Part shown: piece by piece, positions 10,624 through 22,245 of the stretch | Position numbering within the stretch: the first letter of the stretch is position 1 | Layout: the number at the start of each line of letters is the position of its first letter | Assembly (NCBI RefSeq): GCF_014529535.1 | Contig: NW_023504022.1 | Location: 9,735,028 to 9,799,027, forward strand | Length of the DNA: 64,000 nucleotides | Reading direction: 5' to 3' | DNA from: Bradysia coprophila | Lineage: Eukaryota; Arthropoda; Insecta; Diptera; Sciaridae | Translations under genes and position numbers: made by a program | The notes under the pieces: model-generated | The model's database searches: none | The model's input: only the letters and a program-made list of their open reading frames with translations | Told to the model about the DNA's origin: nothing

Positions 10624-13343
10624 CTACTCGGATGTCTTCATACCGGTGCCAACTGGGCCGTGACGTCTTTCCCAAATCATACGATGCTTTTGCTTCATGT
10701 ACGCATCCTTAACAGTGCCAAAGCCACCCAAATCACCGTCTAGAATTTGTAAGGAAGCAATTGGTAAAATCGGATTGTCTTTTAAGAATAAATTCGAAAA
10801 TAGTTCGACAAGCTGGAAATCTGGAATGATTATGATTTAATCGGATCGTCATGTAATCCAGTTGAATTCGGATTTCAGTTCATCAGTGCGCGATGTTTTA
10901 AACTGTCGCGCTTAGCACAATTTTCTCGAAAAAAATTCCAATCAGAAAAAAGTGAGGTCATCCTCGCGTCTACCCTGTGCACGTACTTGTGTAATTCTTT
11001 CCCAGCCAAAAAAGCCGGAAAAGCCTTGAAAGTCGAATATTTCCGAAAACATAATATCTTTTTGAACCAGAAAAATCGTCTGAATACCCTCCAGTTCTGT
11101 AGTTTAGGATAGGGAAGCCAGAGGACCATGAACCGAAAAAACGGACAAAAATTTAAGAAAGGTGTCTACAACAAAGAAGTAGTACGAACGTTAGGATTCG
11201 ACATTATTTTGGATGAGTTACTCCGTAAGCAGTTACAACCACAAATTCATCGAGTAACGGGACCAATAAAATAGTTATGTCACTCGAAAGTGCTTTTCTA
11301 AAAGTAGATTCAATTACATCCCAGAAATGGAACTTTCCAAAATCTTTAAACAAAATTTAAGGAGGGAGAAGTAGTGATGAAATGACTATTCAAGGACAAG
11401 CGTGACATTCCTAGGCCATATTTTAGGCTGATACCTATTTATGAAAAATGATTTGGAAATGGCCAGGGAAAATGGCTGGACCATAGTTTGCATTTTCTCT
11501 ATAACATTATGTTATGTCACGCTGTTGAATTTAGTAGATAGTCCAATCACATGATCGAACGATGTTAATTATAGGTCTCACGCACCTCGAGTGGCAGTCC
11601 GGCGCTGTTCAATACAATGATACAATGGTATGCAAAGTATCAACGTATCGAACGAGGGGGCAGAAAGGTGGATACAAGTGGGTCAGTCTACTATTAGTGA
11701 TTCAACGTTCAAGCTCTTCCGGAATGGCCACTCGAATGTGGAAGGTCAAGGTCTTCAATGACATAATAGTGCAATGACACTATTATGTCATTGAAGGTCT
11801 TCCATGAAATATCGGTATTGAGTCATACTTCCCAGAACGGAAGAAATTTTCCAAAAAGATAATGTAGTGGGCGATATTCGACTTTGAAGGTTATTTCGCC
11901 ATGGGAAAAACAAGAATTGAGAAAATAAACATTTTTTCACCCGAACTGTCATTAGGGAGAGCGTAAACAAACTCCATATTTTCACCGCATTTGAGTTGGG
12001 AAAATAAATTCATGCCGCACGGATTAATAGTACATTACTATACCAGAGAAGTAATTTGATATCTCGTATCCAGATGAGTAAAAGTATCCGAGGGCTTTAG
12101 CCCGAGCGAGGTAAAGGGTCTTCACTAGTGAGGGAATGGCCACATTACCTCACTAGTAAAGTAAAAATAATTTTCTGTTTTCCGGAAAGAATTTTTGTTG
12201 TACAGCTTTTCATGGCAAACAACATGAAACATAGTAAAACCTTAAAGAACATAAGGTTGACCGAGTCATTTTTTTCGTCACAAGGACCTGGACACAAACC
12301 GATGCAGTTCCAGCAATTGAAAAATTTCACTCACCAGCAGCCCCCTTAAATGTTGATCTCATTGCGATCATTCAACAACAATTTACTGTGCTTTCGGAGA
12401 ATTTCGTCTCCGAGTTATAGAGAGACAGTGTTCAACAGGAAGTAGATAGCCCATCGACAAAATTTATTCTTTGAAGAATTTCTGGCTGATATTTTGGTCT
12501 ATTTCGTGTGTTCATCGTTAGAAGGATCGTGGAATGAAACCAAAGGACTAAGGTACGTGAAAAGCAACATTTTGTTGCAGAAGAGAATAAAGAATAAATC
12601 AAAAATAGGTGGCAAAGGTAACCTCGGTAACTTATGTATTATCTGTGAGCATCACACTATCAGACATTTGTGATGTACACGATGTACATGAAATGAAATC
12701 CTGAATTCCAGCTCCAATTCGACGCGACTGGACAAATCAACATTATAAACCAAAAATACCAACAATTTGCAACATGACTTACACTTGGTAAACCAGTTCT
12801 CGGCAGCCTTTTCATACGTATCCAAAACTCCTCGGCATTTTGCCATATGATCCGGAGCCTCGTACAACACACAGTCCTCGAAACGTTGACGCAAAATGCT
12901 GAGAATTTCATTTTCGACCATCTTATCACGACGGAATTGTTGTTGCGCTTCGAAATTACAGACTGGATCGTCCGTGTAGCATTGATCAATTGTCGGAACG
13001 CGACGATACTCCTGATGATACCATGGATAGTCCTGTTGATTCGGTTCGACGACTTTTTCTGTTTCAAAATGTCGAATGTTAAACGGTGCACAAATGGGGA
13101 ATGCAAATCGAATATGTCTCCGAAGAAGACATAAGATTGAGGTTAAGCAAATTATGTAACAATGTTTTGATTGTTTAAGCAAGAAAACATTATTCTTTGG
13201 ATTCTATTAAACCACAAGAAACAAACAACCAGATCGTCGGCGTTAATTTACTCACCTCGGAACCAAGTTACAGGTCCATCGATGACCTTTCCGACAGAAA
13301 TCGCAAAACTATCCAAAATATTCCTTCCTTCTCTTTCGGGCAT
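10624..13343 (-). CDS. ND-PDSW: NADH dehydrogenase (ubiquinone) 1 beta subcomplex subunit 10 (NDUFB10/PDSW)
   Basis: Three exons (13343-13256, 13058-12783, 10739-10624) join to 480 nt, 159 residues, the usual length of this accessory subunit of the membrane arm of mitochondrial complex I. Exon 1 gives MPEREGRNILDSFA and VIDGPVTWFRG. Exon 2 carries YPWYHQEYRRVPTIDQC and the two cysteine pairs C-x6-C and C-x11-C that form intermembrane-space disulfides in this family. Exon 3 supplies KYGDLGGFG, MKQKHRMIWERRHGPVG and the C-terminus. Splice sites: exon 1 donor GAG|gtgag, exon 2 acceptor aaacag|AAAAAG, exon 2 donor AAGT|gtaagt, exon 3 acceptor ttctag|ACGG. The gene is convergent with Pif1. Intron 2 (10740-12782, 2.0 kb) is far longer than the others and holds repeats, including a foldback copy at 12018-12165. 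Confidence 0.95.
11757..11793. repeat. Perfect short palindrome in ND-PDSW intron 2
   Basis: The arms caatgacataatagtg (11757-11772) and its complement (11778-11793) flank a 5-nt loop. Weaker complementarity (gaaggtc/gtcttc blocks) continues outward on both sides. It would fold as a strong hairpin in the pre-mRNA on either strand. Confidence 0.85.
12018..12165 (-). mobile_element. Foldback/MITE copy, second copy at 40555-40762
   Basis: The blocks tatctcgtatccagatgagt, cgagggctttagcccgagcg and cctcactagtaaagtaaa recur in inverse orientation at 40555-40762. The sequence has short internal palindromes (gggctttagccc; cactagtgag). No coding capacity. It lies within ND-PDSW intron 2. Confidence 0.75.
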
Positions 13344-13657
13344 TTTGCTAAAACAATTAACACCACCGTCAATAATGGAAACAGTTTACTTGAACACTAG
13401 ACTCACGTAGCAAACAAATGAGCAGAGTCCTGTTCTTACTTTTGTGGAAGATGTGGACTTCTTCGGAATAATGTTGAGAAAAAACAGCAGAAATAAAAAC
13501 AGCAAATCCGTCAGACGAACTGTCAGCAGGGTCAGCAGTGTTGTCATCGGTGTCATGTCAAAATCGAAACGCAAAGTGGCCGCTCATATGCGATGATACC
13601 GGTGATACCAGACAATGTTTTGGCGGTAAATACGAATACAAACAGATCGGTGAATTA

Positions 13658-13777
13658 TTTATGCCTAACACACACAAGACAACGAAAAGACGTCTAGAAA
13701 AATTGTTGACTTTATTTGACAGTTGGGAGATTTTCGTCAAAACACGTTTTCAATGTCTCGTCTGTGTTAGGCATTAG
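13658..13777. mobile_element. Short MITE with ~35-bp inverted termini, same family as 54550-54729
   Basis: The left end reads tatgcctaacacacacaaga; the right end is its approximate inverse complement (ctgtgttaggcatta). The right terminus (acgagacattgaaaacgtgt on the complement) and the interior word tttatttgacagttg match the element at 54550-54729. It lies about 300 bp upstream of the ND-PDSW start codon and may contribute to its promoter region. Confidence 0.75.
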
Positions 13778-14112
13778 GTAATATATTGTAAAGAAATGTA
13801 AATTGTTATTTCGCCACATTAGATCCAGCGATACAGAAAGGTTTCTTTGCTTTGGCCTTATAACCTTTGCCTTCGAAGTTTCGAAGTTGCAACAAATGTA
13901 TCGAGATGAATTTGTCAATGAAAGTTATAGTAGATTACATACGTGGGTCCAAATTTTTGTTTTGACGAGTTGGCACGTACTAGCCCGACCCGAAGGGGAG
14001 TTTTTGACATGTTCAAACGGATTGCAATGATCTAATCAATTAATTTATGGTATACAACTGAAGACAGCTCTACCAAACTGTTATCGGTTCAGTTAGTAAA
14101 TAAAATCAATGA

Positions 14113-15920
14113 TAGGGTGGATCGATTTAAAAAAATTATTTTTAGTCATGACCGTCAGAGCCCGCTGGTCATTCTATAGAAGAATTCTTTTTTATGTTTT
14201 ATAGATACAGCCCGAGGAATCTTTGAGTCTTTGAATCTCATTTATAGTGAGGAAACATTTTCCGATGGGTATGTACAATAAGATTTGTCACAAAACGTCA
14301 GGAAACTTCCCAATTTTATTTTACTACACGTACTAAACCAGAAGCTTGTGCCGAATCAGCAACAGCTGCATATCTCCAGCTGGTCAACAAAGACAATATT
14401 TTTGTATTGAAACCAACTCAAAGGTAAGCTAAGTACAATGCATACATACGTTGAAGTCATCTATGTGCGCACATAACACGTATGCCTACAGTAAACTCGT
14501 TGCTTAGAATGTGTTTTGATTTTATGGATAATTCCAGCTAATTTGAGACTTTTCGAAATATTTTCACCAAATGAAAACCGATTTCAGTAAACTTTTTTTT
14601 CCTTGAAAGATGTTGACCAGACTCGTCGTTTAAGCCACATATTTCGGGGAGATACCACTATAAAAATTTATGATTGTTTTTAGTAAATTTTTGAAGATTC
14701 AAGTTTATTGTACGAATCCTGAACCGATTTCACTAAACTTTTTTTTTTGCTGAAAGTTATTGACAAGACGCGTGTAGTTTGACACCAATATGAAATCATT
14801 GGCATAACGTCTCGGGGAGATATGACCAAAAAATGTTTGTTTGTATTCGACTTTCCAAGATATTCTCAATAAATCTCAAATGATTTCTGTAAACTTGTTT
14901 CCCTGTAGAAACGAACGCTATAATTCCATAATTGCGCCAAATGACACGAAATTAAATTTTTAGAAGATTTTTGGTTCATTCTGCTTTGAAGTAAGGTGAA
15001 ATCACCTCGACCCAAACGTTGCCAAAATTACATTTTTTCATGTAAAAACTGAAGATCGGTGTCATTCGAAAGCTACAGCATATGACGTCACGAGAAAAAT
15101 AACTTTGGCTCAATCAGGTTCGTTGGGTGAGTGAAGTAGGTGATAAGTGTCATCCTCGAATTTTGACTCGTCTAGGTTATCTCGAGAAATTTTGTAACCA
15201 TTTTTTTAAACGGTTTTTAGCCAAAGCAACATTTTCTGTGTAGCAACAACCACCAATTTAAAAAAAAAATTGGCTATTAATTACTACCGAAAAATTTCAC
15301 TTTTATAGACATATCTCCCAGAAATTTTGGGCTACCAGCCTCATATAATATTGAGCTCAAACTGCGCGTCTTGACCATGGCTTTCAGGGGAAAAAAGTTT
15401 ACAGAAATCAGTTTACATTTGGTGAAAATATTTCGAAAAGTCACAAACGTAACGCAACTAACCGCCGACTTCTTCGATCACACAAATCACACTTTGCAGG
15501 CTAAAAATTCCAATTCTTGTTGGCATGAAAGCACTGAATCTCCTGAGTATTAGAAAATTTATAGACTGGTTTGTTACCGCAAAACATAGCCAACACAGCT
15601 CACTTTATGCCTCAGAAATGACCAAATCTGTAACGCAACTAACCCTGGAGTTACCCATATATTATACAATTAGAGTGTGTTTGTTGATCAGCTGGTTAAG
15701 TTCAGCTGTGGCTGATTGGGCACAAGCTTATGGTGTAGTGCGTGTATTACCTCACATTTGAAAGAAATCAGTTCTGTAAATTTTTCGTCCCTTTGTTTCC
15801 AACGCACTTGGTGAATGTTTTTGTTTCTGAAGTACATTTATAAAATGATCAGGAGGCTCTGACGGTCATAAAACACTATGTGCTTTTTAGATAAATATAT
15901 TTTTTTATTGATCCACCCTA
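14113..15920. mobile_element. 1.8-kb non-autonomous inverted-repeat element with TA ends
   Basis: The termini TAGGGTGGATC (14113-14123) and GATCCACCCTA (15910-15920) are inverse complements, and complementarity continues (tcatgaccgtcagagcc against ggctctgacggtcata). The flanking TA is compatible with Tc1/mariner-like insertion. The interior has several degenerate copies of a module containing accgatttcagtaaactttt and sgggagatat, some inverted relative to each other (for example about 14590, 14720 and 15395 in reverse). No transposase is encoded. Outside, a roughly 48-bp near-identical direct repeat (aagacagctctaccaaac...) occurs at 14061-14110 and 15932-15977. Confidence 0.75.
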
Positions 15921-17539
15921 GTTTGCAACAAAAGACAGCTCTACCAAACCTTTATCGATTTAGTTAATAAAATCAATATTGACAATGTGGAGTAATTAAT
16001 TAAAGAAAAATGAAATGAAGACGAAAAAAAAAATTAGGCTACTTAACAGACACATCAATCTCCCGGTACATTTTTTTTTATAGCCATATCCAATTACAAT
16101 GTCTGTTGGTTGGTTTGCCACTTCATTAATACGGCATACCATAAAATAGCACATTATAATGTTTGATACAGTTTGTTTTGTTTCACACATAATTTTGACA
16201 CCACACACACCATATAAATACCGCAACTGTAACATTTCAAAGAACTGAAATAAAATCATAATTTTTACCATTTAATATTTAAAATGCGCATCTAGGCAGA
16301 CACATCTTTTGGAAAGGCATGTATACCATACTCCATACACACATAAAATATTGAACTGCACGCCCAATAATGAAAGTCAAATGAAAATAGAAAAAATTCA
16401 ACAAATTGATTGACGATTATTAAAGGGATCATTAAAGGATCAGTAAGCAATTTGTTTTCCAAATAGTTTTACAATATTAGGAACTCAGTCACTCCGGGAA
16501 GATTTACGACCATGGCATAAATAATGTGATGAGTGAAAATATTTTCAACTTAAACTGCAATTATTTTGAAAATAAAAAAAAAAATCTTCTGACCTTCTCA
16601 GGATACATAGAGATGCATACATAACAATAGCGTAATGGAATACCCGTTGCGTTGATTCTTCGATAGAGATATTTAAATTTACGATAGACCACTAAAGTGA
16701 AGGTTACTCGCATTTGTTTGGAACTTGGAACTGTTTTAACTTACTTAACACGGTCAAATTGTCAAAATATTTTACACAGTGAGAAGATAATGCGACATTC
16801 GATATGGTAACTTAAGAAGTTCTTGTTTGTATTAAAGATGACTATTGGAATGATATGCAATACAGAAAAGTCTTTATTTCACGGTTTGTATTGTAGTAAT
16901 GTGAAATCAAATGTTTATGAACGTCGATGGCGGTTAAAAGATCTACTTGTGCATTTTCTTGTTGTAATTGTGTTTTGCCCGAGACCGGGTGGTAATTTTT
17001 TTTGTTTTTTTTTTTATGTTTGTAAGTCGGAGTCGAATATTAATGACGGAAAGCGCACCTCATCTTAGCGGCTTGCACTGAACACCGTAGATGTTCATTA
17101 TGTTCTAGTTGCTCGCTGTCGCGAGAAATATAACATCGCGTTTTCAGGTCTTGTCAGCAAAACAAGAATTGTGATTTCAGGGCATCATTATTGAGTGCTC
17201 CATTGCAGCTATTTATTTGGAAATTTGTACAATATGCAAACATTCCAGACACACAATCACTACTTTTCGCATTTTCCTTTAGGGATTCTTTTGAAAAACA
17301 GCCCTCCGAAAGCGGACGCATTCTCCACTGGAATTTTTTATATTTTGGCCCTAGAAGCCAAAACCACTTTCAAAAAAATTCTTTTAAGCTTGTATGGAAA
17401 ATGATTAAAAACCAAAAACATGCACTTCTCATATTTCATCGTACATGCTTGCAAACCCCCGTAAGACCATATTTGTTCTGAAACAACCAGAAATTACCTC
17501 AAGAAATTTCTGTAAGAAAAGTATAAGTTTTCAGTCTGT

Positions 17540-18125
17540 TTTGGTTGAGAACTTCAACTGCACATATCTCAGTGTGGATATTTTAAATCCAATAAGACAA
17601 GACCCTATTTGCCCGAAAATGTATTTTGGGCGAAAATTTGATCGGTGAACATTTTCAGTGTATTTTGGGCGAAAAGTTGATCGGTGAACTCTTTCAGTGT
17701 ATTTTAGGCGAAAAATTGATCAGAATCATTTTCACTGTAATTTTTGCGAAAAGTTGATCAGAAACATTTTCAGCGTATTTTAGGCGAAAAGTTGATCGGT
17801 GAACATTTTCAGTGTATTTTGGGCGAAAAGTTGATTAGAAACATTTTCAGTGTATTTTGGGCAAAAATTTGATCAGTGAACACTATCAGTGTGGTTTCGA
17901 CGAAAAGTTCATCAGAAACATTATATTTTGGACCATAATCAAAATAAAAAAAATTCAATACATTTTGGTCCAAAATCCGCCAAAATCAATATAAGAAAAT
18001 TGTCAGTGCATTTTGGTCCAAAATCAAAAGTGTTAGATTTGAGTCCTTTTTTGGCTGAGAACGTCAACTGCACATATCTCAGTGTCGATGAATTTTAAAT
18101 CCAATAAGACTCTATTTGCTACTTG
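17540..18125 (+). repeat. Tandem array (~41-bp unit) bracketed by ~75-bp direct repeats
   Basis: About eight units of roughly 41 bp run from about 17610 to 17930, each built on gtattttgggcgaaaagttg followed by atcggtgaacattttca or atcagaaacattttca, so two unit subtypes interleave. Three shorter, diverged units with cattttggtccaaaatc follow at 17930-18030. The block starting aacttcaactgcacatatctcagtgt (17551) recurs at 18061 and both continue into tttaaatccaataagac. This gives a direct-repeat frame around the array. Confidence 0.8.
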
Positions 18126-19483
18126 AAGTACGTTCAATCACCTTTCTAACTGATCATATTGATTTTGACACAGTGTCGTGGGGGTGTATCAAAATCAATA
18201 TAAGAAAATTTTCAGTTTAGAAACATTGATTATTAATACAACGAAATCAACCGAATTGATTATTGTATTATGAGATAAAAATTTTTCACAATGTGCTCTA
18301 TAGATTCCACTGGAAACTTTCCAGTGTGAGTCCAACTGTATAGCTCCGGCATTGCAAAAAATAAATTTTGACTCGTGAAGAACGCATTTAGGTTTTTGTG
18401 TCCTAGAATACTTAATACAAGAATACAAAATTTAATTATAAGCGTTCAGAAAAATAGGAATACTTTTTGCATCTCTCATAATATTAATTATTGTCATTTT
18501 GAAAATATGAAATAAAGTGAAAAAAATAATGGGCAATGACAAAAACTTTTTCAAGTTGCGCCCAAAAGTCTAAAGACGGCACTGGAAATTAGTATTAATT
18601 TAAAAAGTCGCAGCGATAAGGGAGGCGTTACGAAGATATCTGAAAATGCGTTCTGGCGTGTTGCATTTAATGCAAACAGGGACATGCTTAGCTCGTTTTA
18701 ATTAAGTCATTGAAAGGCTACGTAAGACATTCAAGCTCTGGTATGATAACAGTTTTTGAATACTACACATTCTTTCAGATGAAAGAGGAGCACCACATAC
18801 AAATAGAATACCTTTCACGGTTATTTCCACTGGAGATTGTCCAAGTCACTTCAAGTTGAAGGAATTATAAGAAATTACGAAAATATTAAAATAATGATCT
18901 AAAAAATCGATTCCTTGGTCCATTCCCGCAGCTCGCAGGGGTTCACCCAAAAAATTATTTTCAGCACAGCTGAACATTTTTTTTGAAGCGGGACAAGTAC
19001 AGATGTGTAACGTAGCAGTATAGACTTACAGCTAAAATGCATTTATATTCAGCTGAGCAGGGCATCATTCTCATCTATATTGTACATATTATAGCTCAAT
19101 AGACAATAGTACTGTTCAACTACCACGAAAAATGTACTGCTACATTGTACAAATTCGGGACAAGTACAATTGTTAACATAGCAGTACAATGTACATCTTA
19201 GCTGCACTTAGTGTGGTCAGTATGTAAAATGTACATAAATATATGCGAAACATAATATTCTGCTGTCTTGTAAAATAGTTCTGAACAGCGAACACCATCA
19301 AAAAAAAAATCCGTGTTATAATGGTCCTGAAAATTCTTTGCTACACATGCAAGTAGTATACAATGACTCTGTTGTTTATAAATATAAGGTTTCTATATAA
19401 TATACGCGAGACAGTGGCACTCAATTATGCAGATTTATCTATCCGTTTTTCAAATGTGCACAAAATGATAAAATTAATTTTTT

Positions 19484-19954
19484 TTTCGCAATTCCGGTCC
19501 ATAATCATCACCTTTCCATGCATCCATTTAATGTCGTTTTGAAGGTATTTTTTCACAGTGCGTTTTTGATTATTTTTTTCGCACTTGGACTTTTTCACAT
19601 TTTTTTCGCACGCTACATAGCTTAGTACCTTTAAGAAAGACTAAATTTTATAAATAAAAACTTTGCACAGACCAGGATTTGAACATCCAACACCAAAATT
19701 CTTCCAAACACCAAGCAACGACCATAGCCATTCGGCTACAGAGTCACACAATTATACAGAACGTATTGTTGAAGCGTACATACTAAGCATTGACTACTTG
19801 ATTTTATTTAGCGCGTCTCTATACATCAAAATACAATGTGTATATAGTGCAGGTTGCTTCGTTCAAATGAATTCATGTTTGCATGTGAATGTTTGGTGAA
19901 ATTTTGGTAATATTTTGCATTGGAAAGGTGATTATGGCCCGAAATTGCGAAAAA
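19484..19954. mobile_element. Inverted-repeat element (~470 bp) carrying a tRNA-like block
   Basis: The arm 19484-19522 (ttcgcaattccggtccataa tcatcacctttcc) is inverted at 19916-19954 with a few changes. A further block, gaaggtattttttc, lies inside the left arm and in the interior near the right arm. The structure looks like a MITE. The tRNA-like sequence at 19664-19745 is internal. Confidence 0.7.
19664..19745 (-). ncRNA. tRNA-like sequence with A and B boxes (relic or SINE head)
   Basis: Read on the minus strand, TAGCCGAATGG (19738-19728) fits the pol III A box and GTTCAAATCC (19684-19675) fits the B box. The 43-nt gap between them fits a class II tRNA with a long variable arm. The acceptor stem does not pair convincingly, so it is a degenerate tRNA or the promoter head of a SINE, not a working tRNA gene. 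Confidence 0.5.
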
Positions 19955-20689
19955 CGTTGTCGTCGGATCGACAATCGACATCTAGTGCGAAAAAATACCT
20001 TCATACCTACCTTGGTAGATAAATAACTAAATTGTGCGGGCTACCAAGTAAGACAATTGGAAATTTCTCACTTTCGTCCATATTCCCTTTTCAGCGATCA
20101 TTAAGGAAATCACAACATTTCTCTCATCGTCCTCGAATACAGGTTAAAAATCGAAATCGTATATTTAAATCGTTCGGCAATTAATTTATCAATCTTGTTG
20201 CGGTAATTTTCTTTGATATTCCCTTCATTTCCCTACAAGCGATGAACAAAAATTTTCTATTTTTACTGTAAAAACCCTCTAAAAACTTCATCGAACATAT
20301 TGAATGTGTTTCCGTAATCATTAATCATTAATTATTTTTTTTCTATTACGAAAACCACCTAAACGAAAAAAATGTACCCACCGATGTTTATAATGAAAAC
20401 CATGTAAAAGAATGAAACAGTCGAAATGAATGATTTGGTTAGTCGGTCTCTTTGTTGGGTAAAAAAATTAAAATGAAAAAAAAAAATCATGTGAAAAAAA
20501 TACGATCTTGATGCTACCGAAATTTTTAATGTGCGCATAAAACACTTCTGAATGACTTTTGCACCTCTAAGATTTATTAACATACTTCATAAGGTTGGTT
20601 TTTACTAGCGGAAATTTGTTTTTTTTAGATTTCACTGCTGACATCAGATGTTTTGTAAAGTTAAATGATCACTACAAAAAATACATTTT

Positions 20690-20855
20690 TTTTTGTAAAT
20701 GGCAAGCGTATCACAGTAACAGTCACTAAATCTGTTACTTCTGTTGTTTAAACATTTCTTGGAGTTTTGATGCAAAATGTTGCACCTCATTAGTTGTTAT
20801 GTGATCATTGCCAATTGGCTCGTGCTTTCCCTCTTGCTCAACGTTGATATCAGAT
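20690..20855 (-). repeat. Dispersed ~190-bp repeat, minus-strand copy
   Basis: Read in reverse it contains acagaagtaacagatttagt and tgatacgcttgccatttaca, matching the 3' half of the copy at 51170-51340, and begins near a catctg word. Confidence 0.65.
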
Positions 20856-21767
20856 GACTGGCCGCTTGAGTTTCTGTAAATCATACAATTTACCTCCGCG
20901 TTATTTTGCATATCTTTTTATCCGACGGAAAATGTATTATCATCGAATGGACAGCTTAACCCTTTCAGTATACATGAAGTTTTTTCAAATCAATCTGTAT
21001 TCGTTTCGTTGAATAATAGTCACATGATACATGCGTCGAAACCCTTACCTCTTTACTAGTCATTAAATTGGAAATACAACACACCTCCTCAATTGAATGA
21101 TCCAGGTCACGTCCTTAACTATCATTAATTTCCAAGTTTACTTTATTTCAAGATTCCAAAACCATGATTCCGTTCAAATAATCTCAATTCATGTTCTTAG
21201 CATCTCCTTCAATATTATCAACGTAAAGTTACATGCGTGTACGTTTCCGGTCAAGTGAAATAAATTAGTGCGAAAGGAGCCACTTTTGAGGAGCTTTATA
21301 ATAACACCATTAGTTAGACGTGAGTCACATTCCTTATTGTTTTCAAATATTTGAAAAAAAAAACGTTTCTAGAGAAAAAAAACTATCAAGTTTCCGTTAT
21401 ATGGGCCCATAACCTGTCGGATTTGTAAAATTCAGGGAACAATAATGAATCGAACAAATGAATTTTTAGCGAATTTATTTTAACGTCCAAATTGAGTGAC
21501 TAATATCACAGCACTGCTCAATGATTCACAGAAGGCTATCGCCTTAACACTACCTGTGATGTCGCACATAAATCACAATTTCATAACATGAACTTAACTC
21601 TAAACCTTTTCATTCGATTCTTATCTTGTCTTTATACAAACATAGAGACAAGTGTCAAACTTGGAGGCTTTAGTGATAATAGCTACCCTTTTGGATCATG
21701 TGTATTGTATGTTTAAACTCATACGACGAGACAAGTCATCTATATTTACAAAATAAACGCACAGCCT

Positions 21768-21980
21768 ACCAAGGCTGTATACTTTGGGGAGGTCACGCAG
21801 ATGCAGATACGCGGGTTACACACCACGTTTCATACCATAGAGTTATACTCTATGTTTCATACAAAAAAATTCACCACGCCATACAAATTCAATTTTGGTG
21901 AATTTATTTGAAAAGGTGTGTTCCCGCCTATCTAATAAAATGACGATCTGCGTGACCTCTCCAAAGTATACAGCCTTGGT
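21768..21980. mobile_element. 213-bp MITE with ~33-bp terminal inverted repeats
   Basis: The left end accaaggctgtatactttgg (21768) plus gaggtcacgcagat is matched by the exact inverse complement at the right end (21948-21980, one indel). The interior is non-coding. The 4-bp gcct occurs directly on both outer sides (21764-21767 and 21981-21984) and may be the target duplication. Confidence 0.85.
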
Positions 21981-22069
21981 GCCTACTGTTATATCATCAG
22001 CCTCCAAAATTGTCTTTGTTTATGCTAGGAGCAGTGCTGTGCTAATACATATAAAATAAATGAAGAATT

Positions 22070-22245
22070 TAATCTCAAGTTGTTCAAGGAAAACTCACCT
22101 AGAACATAGGCTTATTCTTAATGGAAAGCGTTGTAGCAAGAAATTTCATAACGTTATACAGGTGAAATTTGTTACCACCTACATCAAAAGAAGTAATAGA
22201 TTCGATAATTACACTGGTGAAACGCTTAACGTCTGTTACACTGTT
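22070..22245 (+). repeat. Dispersed ~190-bp repeat, diverged copy
   Basis: Contains aaaagaagtaatagattcga followed by taattacactggtgaaacgc, the 3' module of the family. The 5' half is poorly preserved. Confidence 0.5.

Noticed and set aside
14113..15920. Autonomous mariner element
   Set aside because: TA-flanked inverted repeats are present but no D,D(E/D) transposase or other long conserved frame lies inside.
17610..17930. CRISPR-like or LTR tandem structure
   Set aside because: Units are head-to-tail variants of one sequence without spacers; no primer-binding site or polypurine tract was seen.
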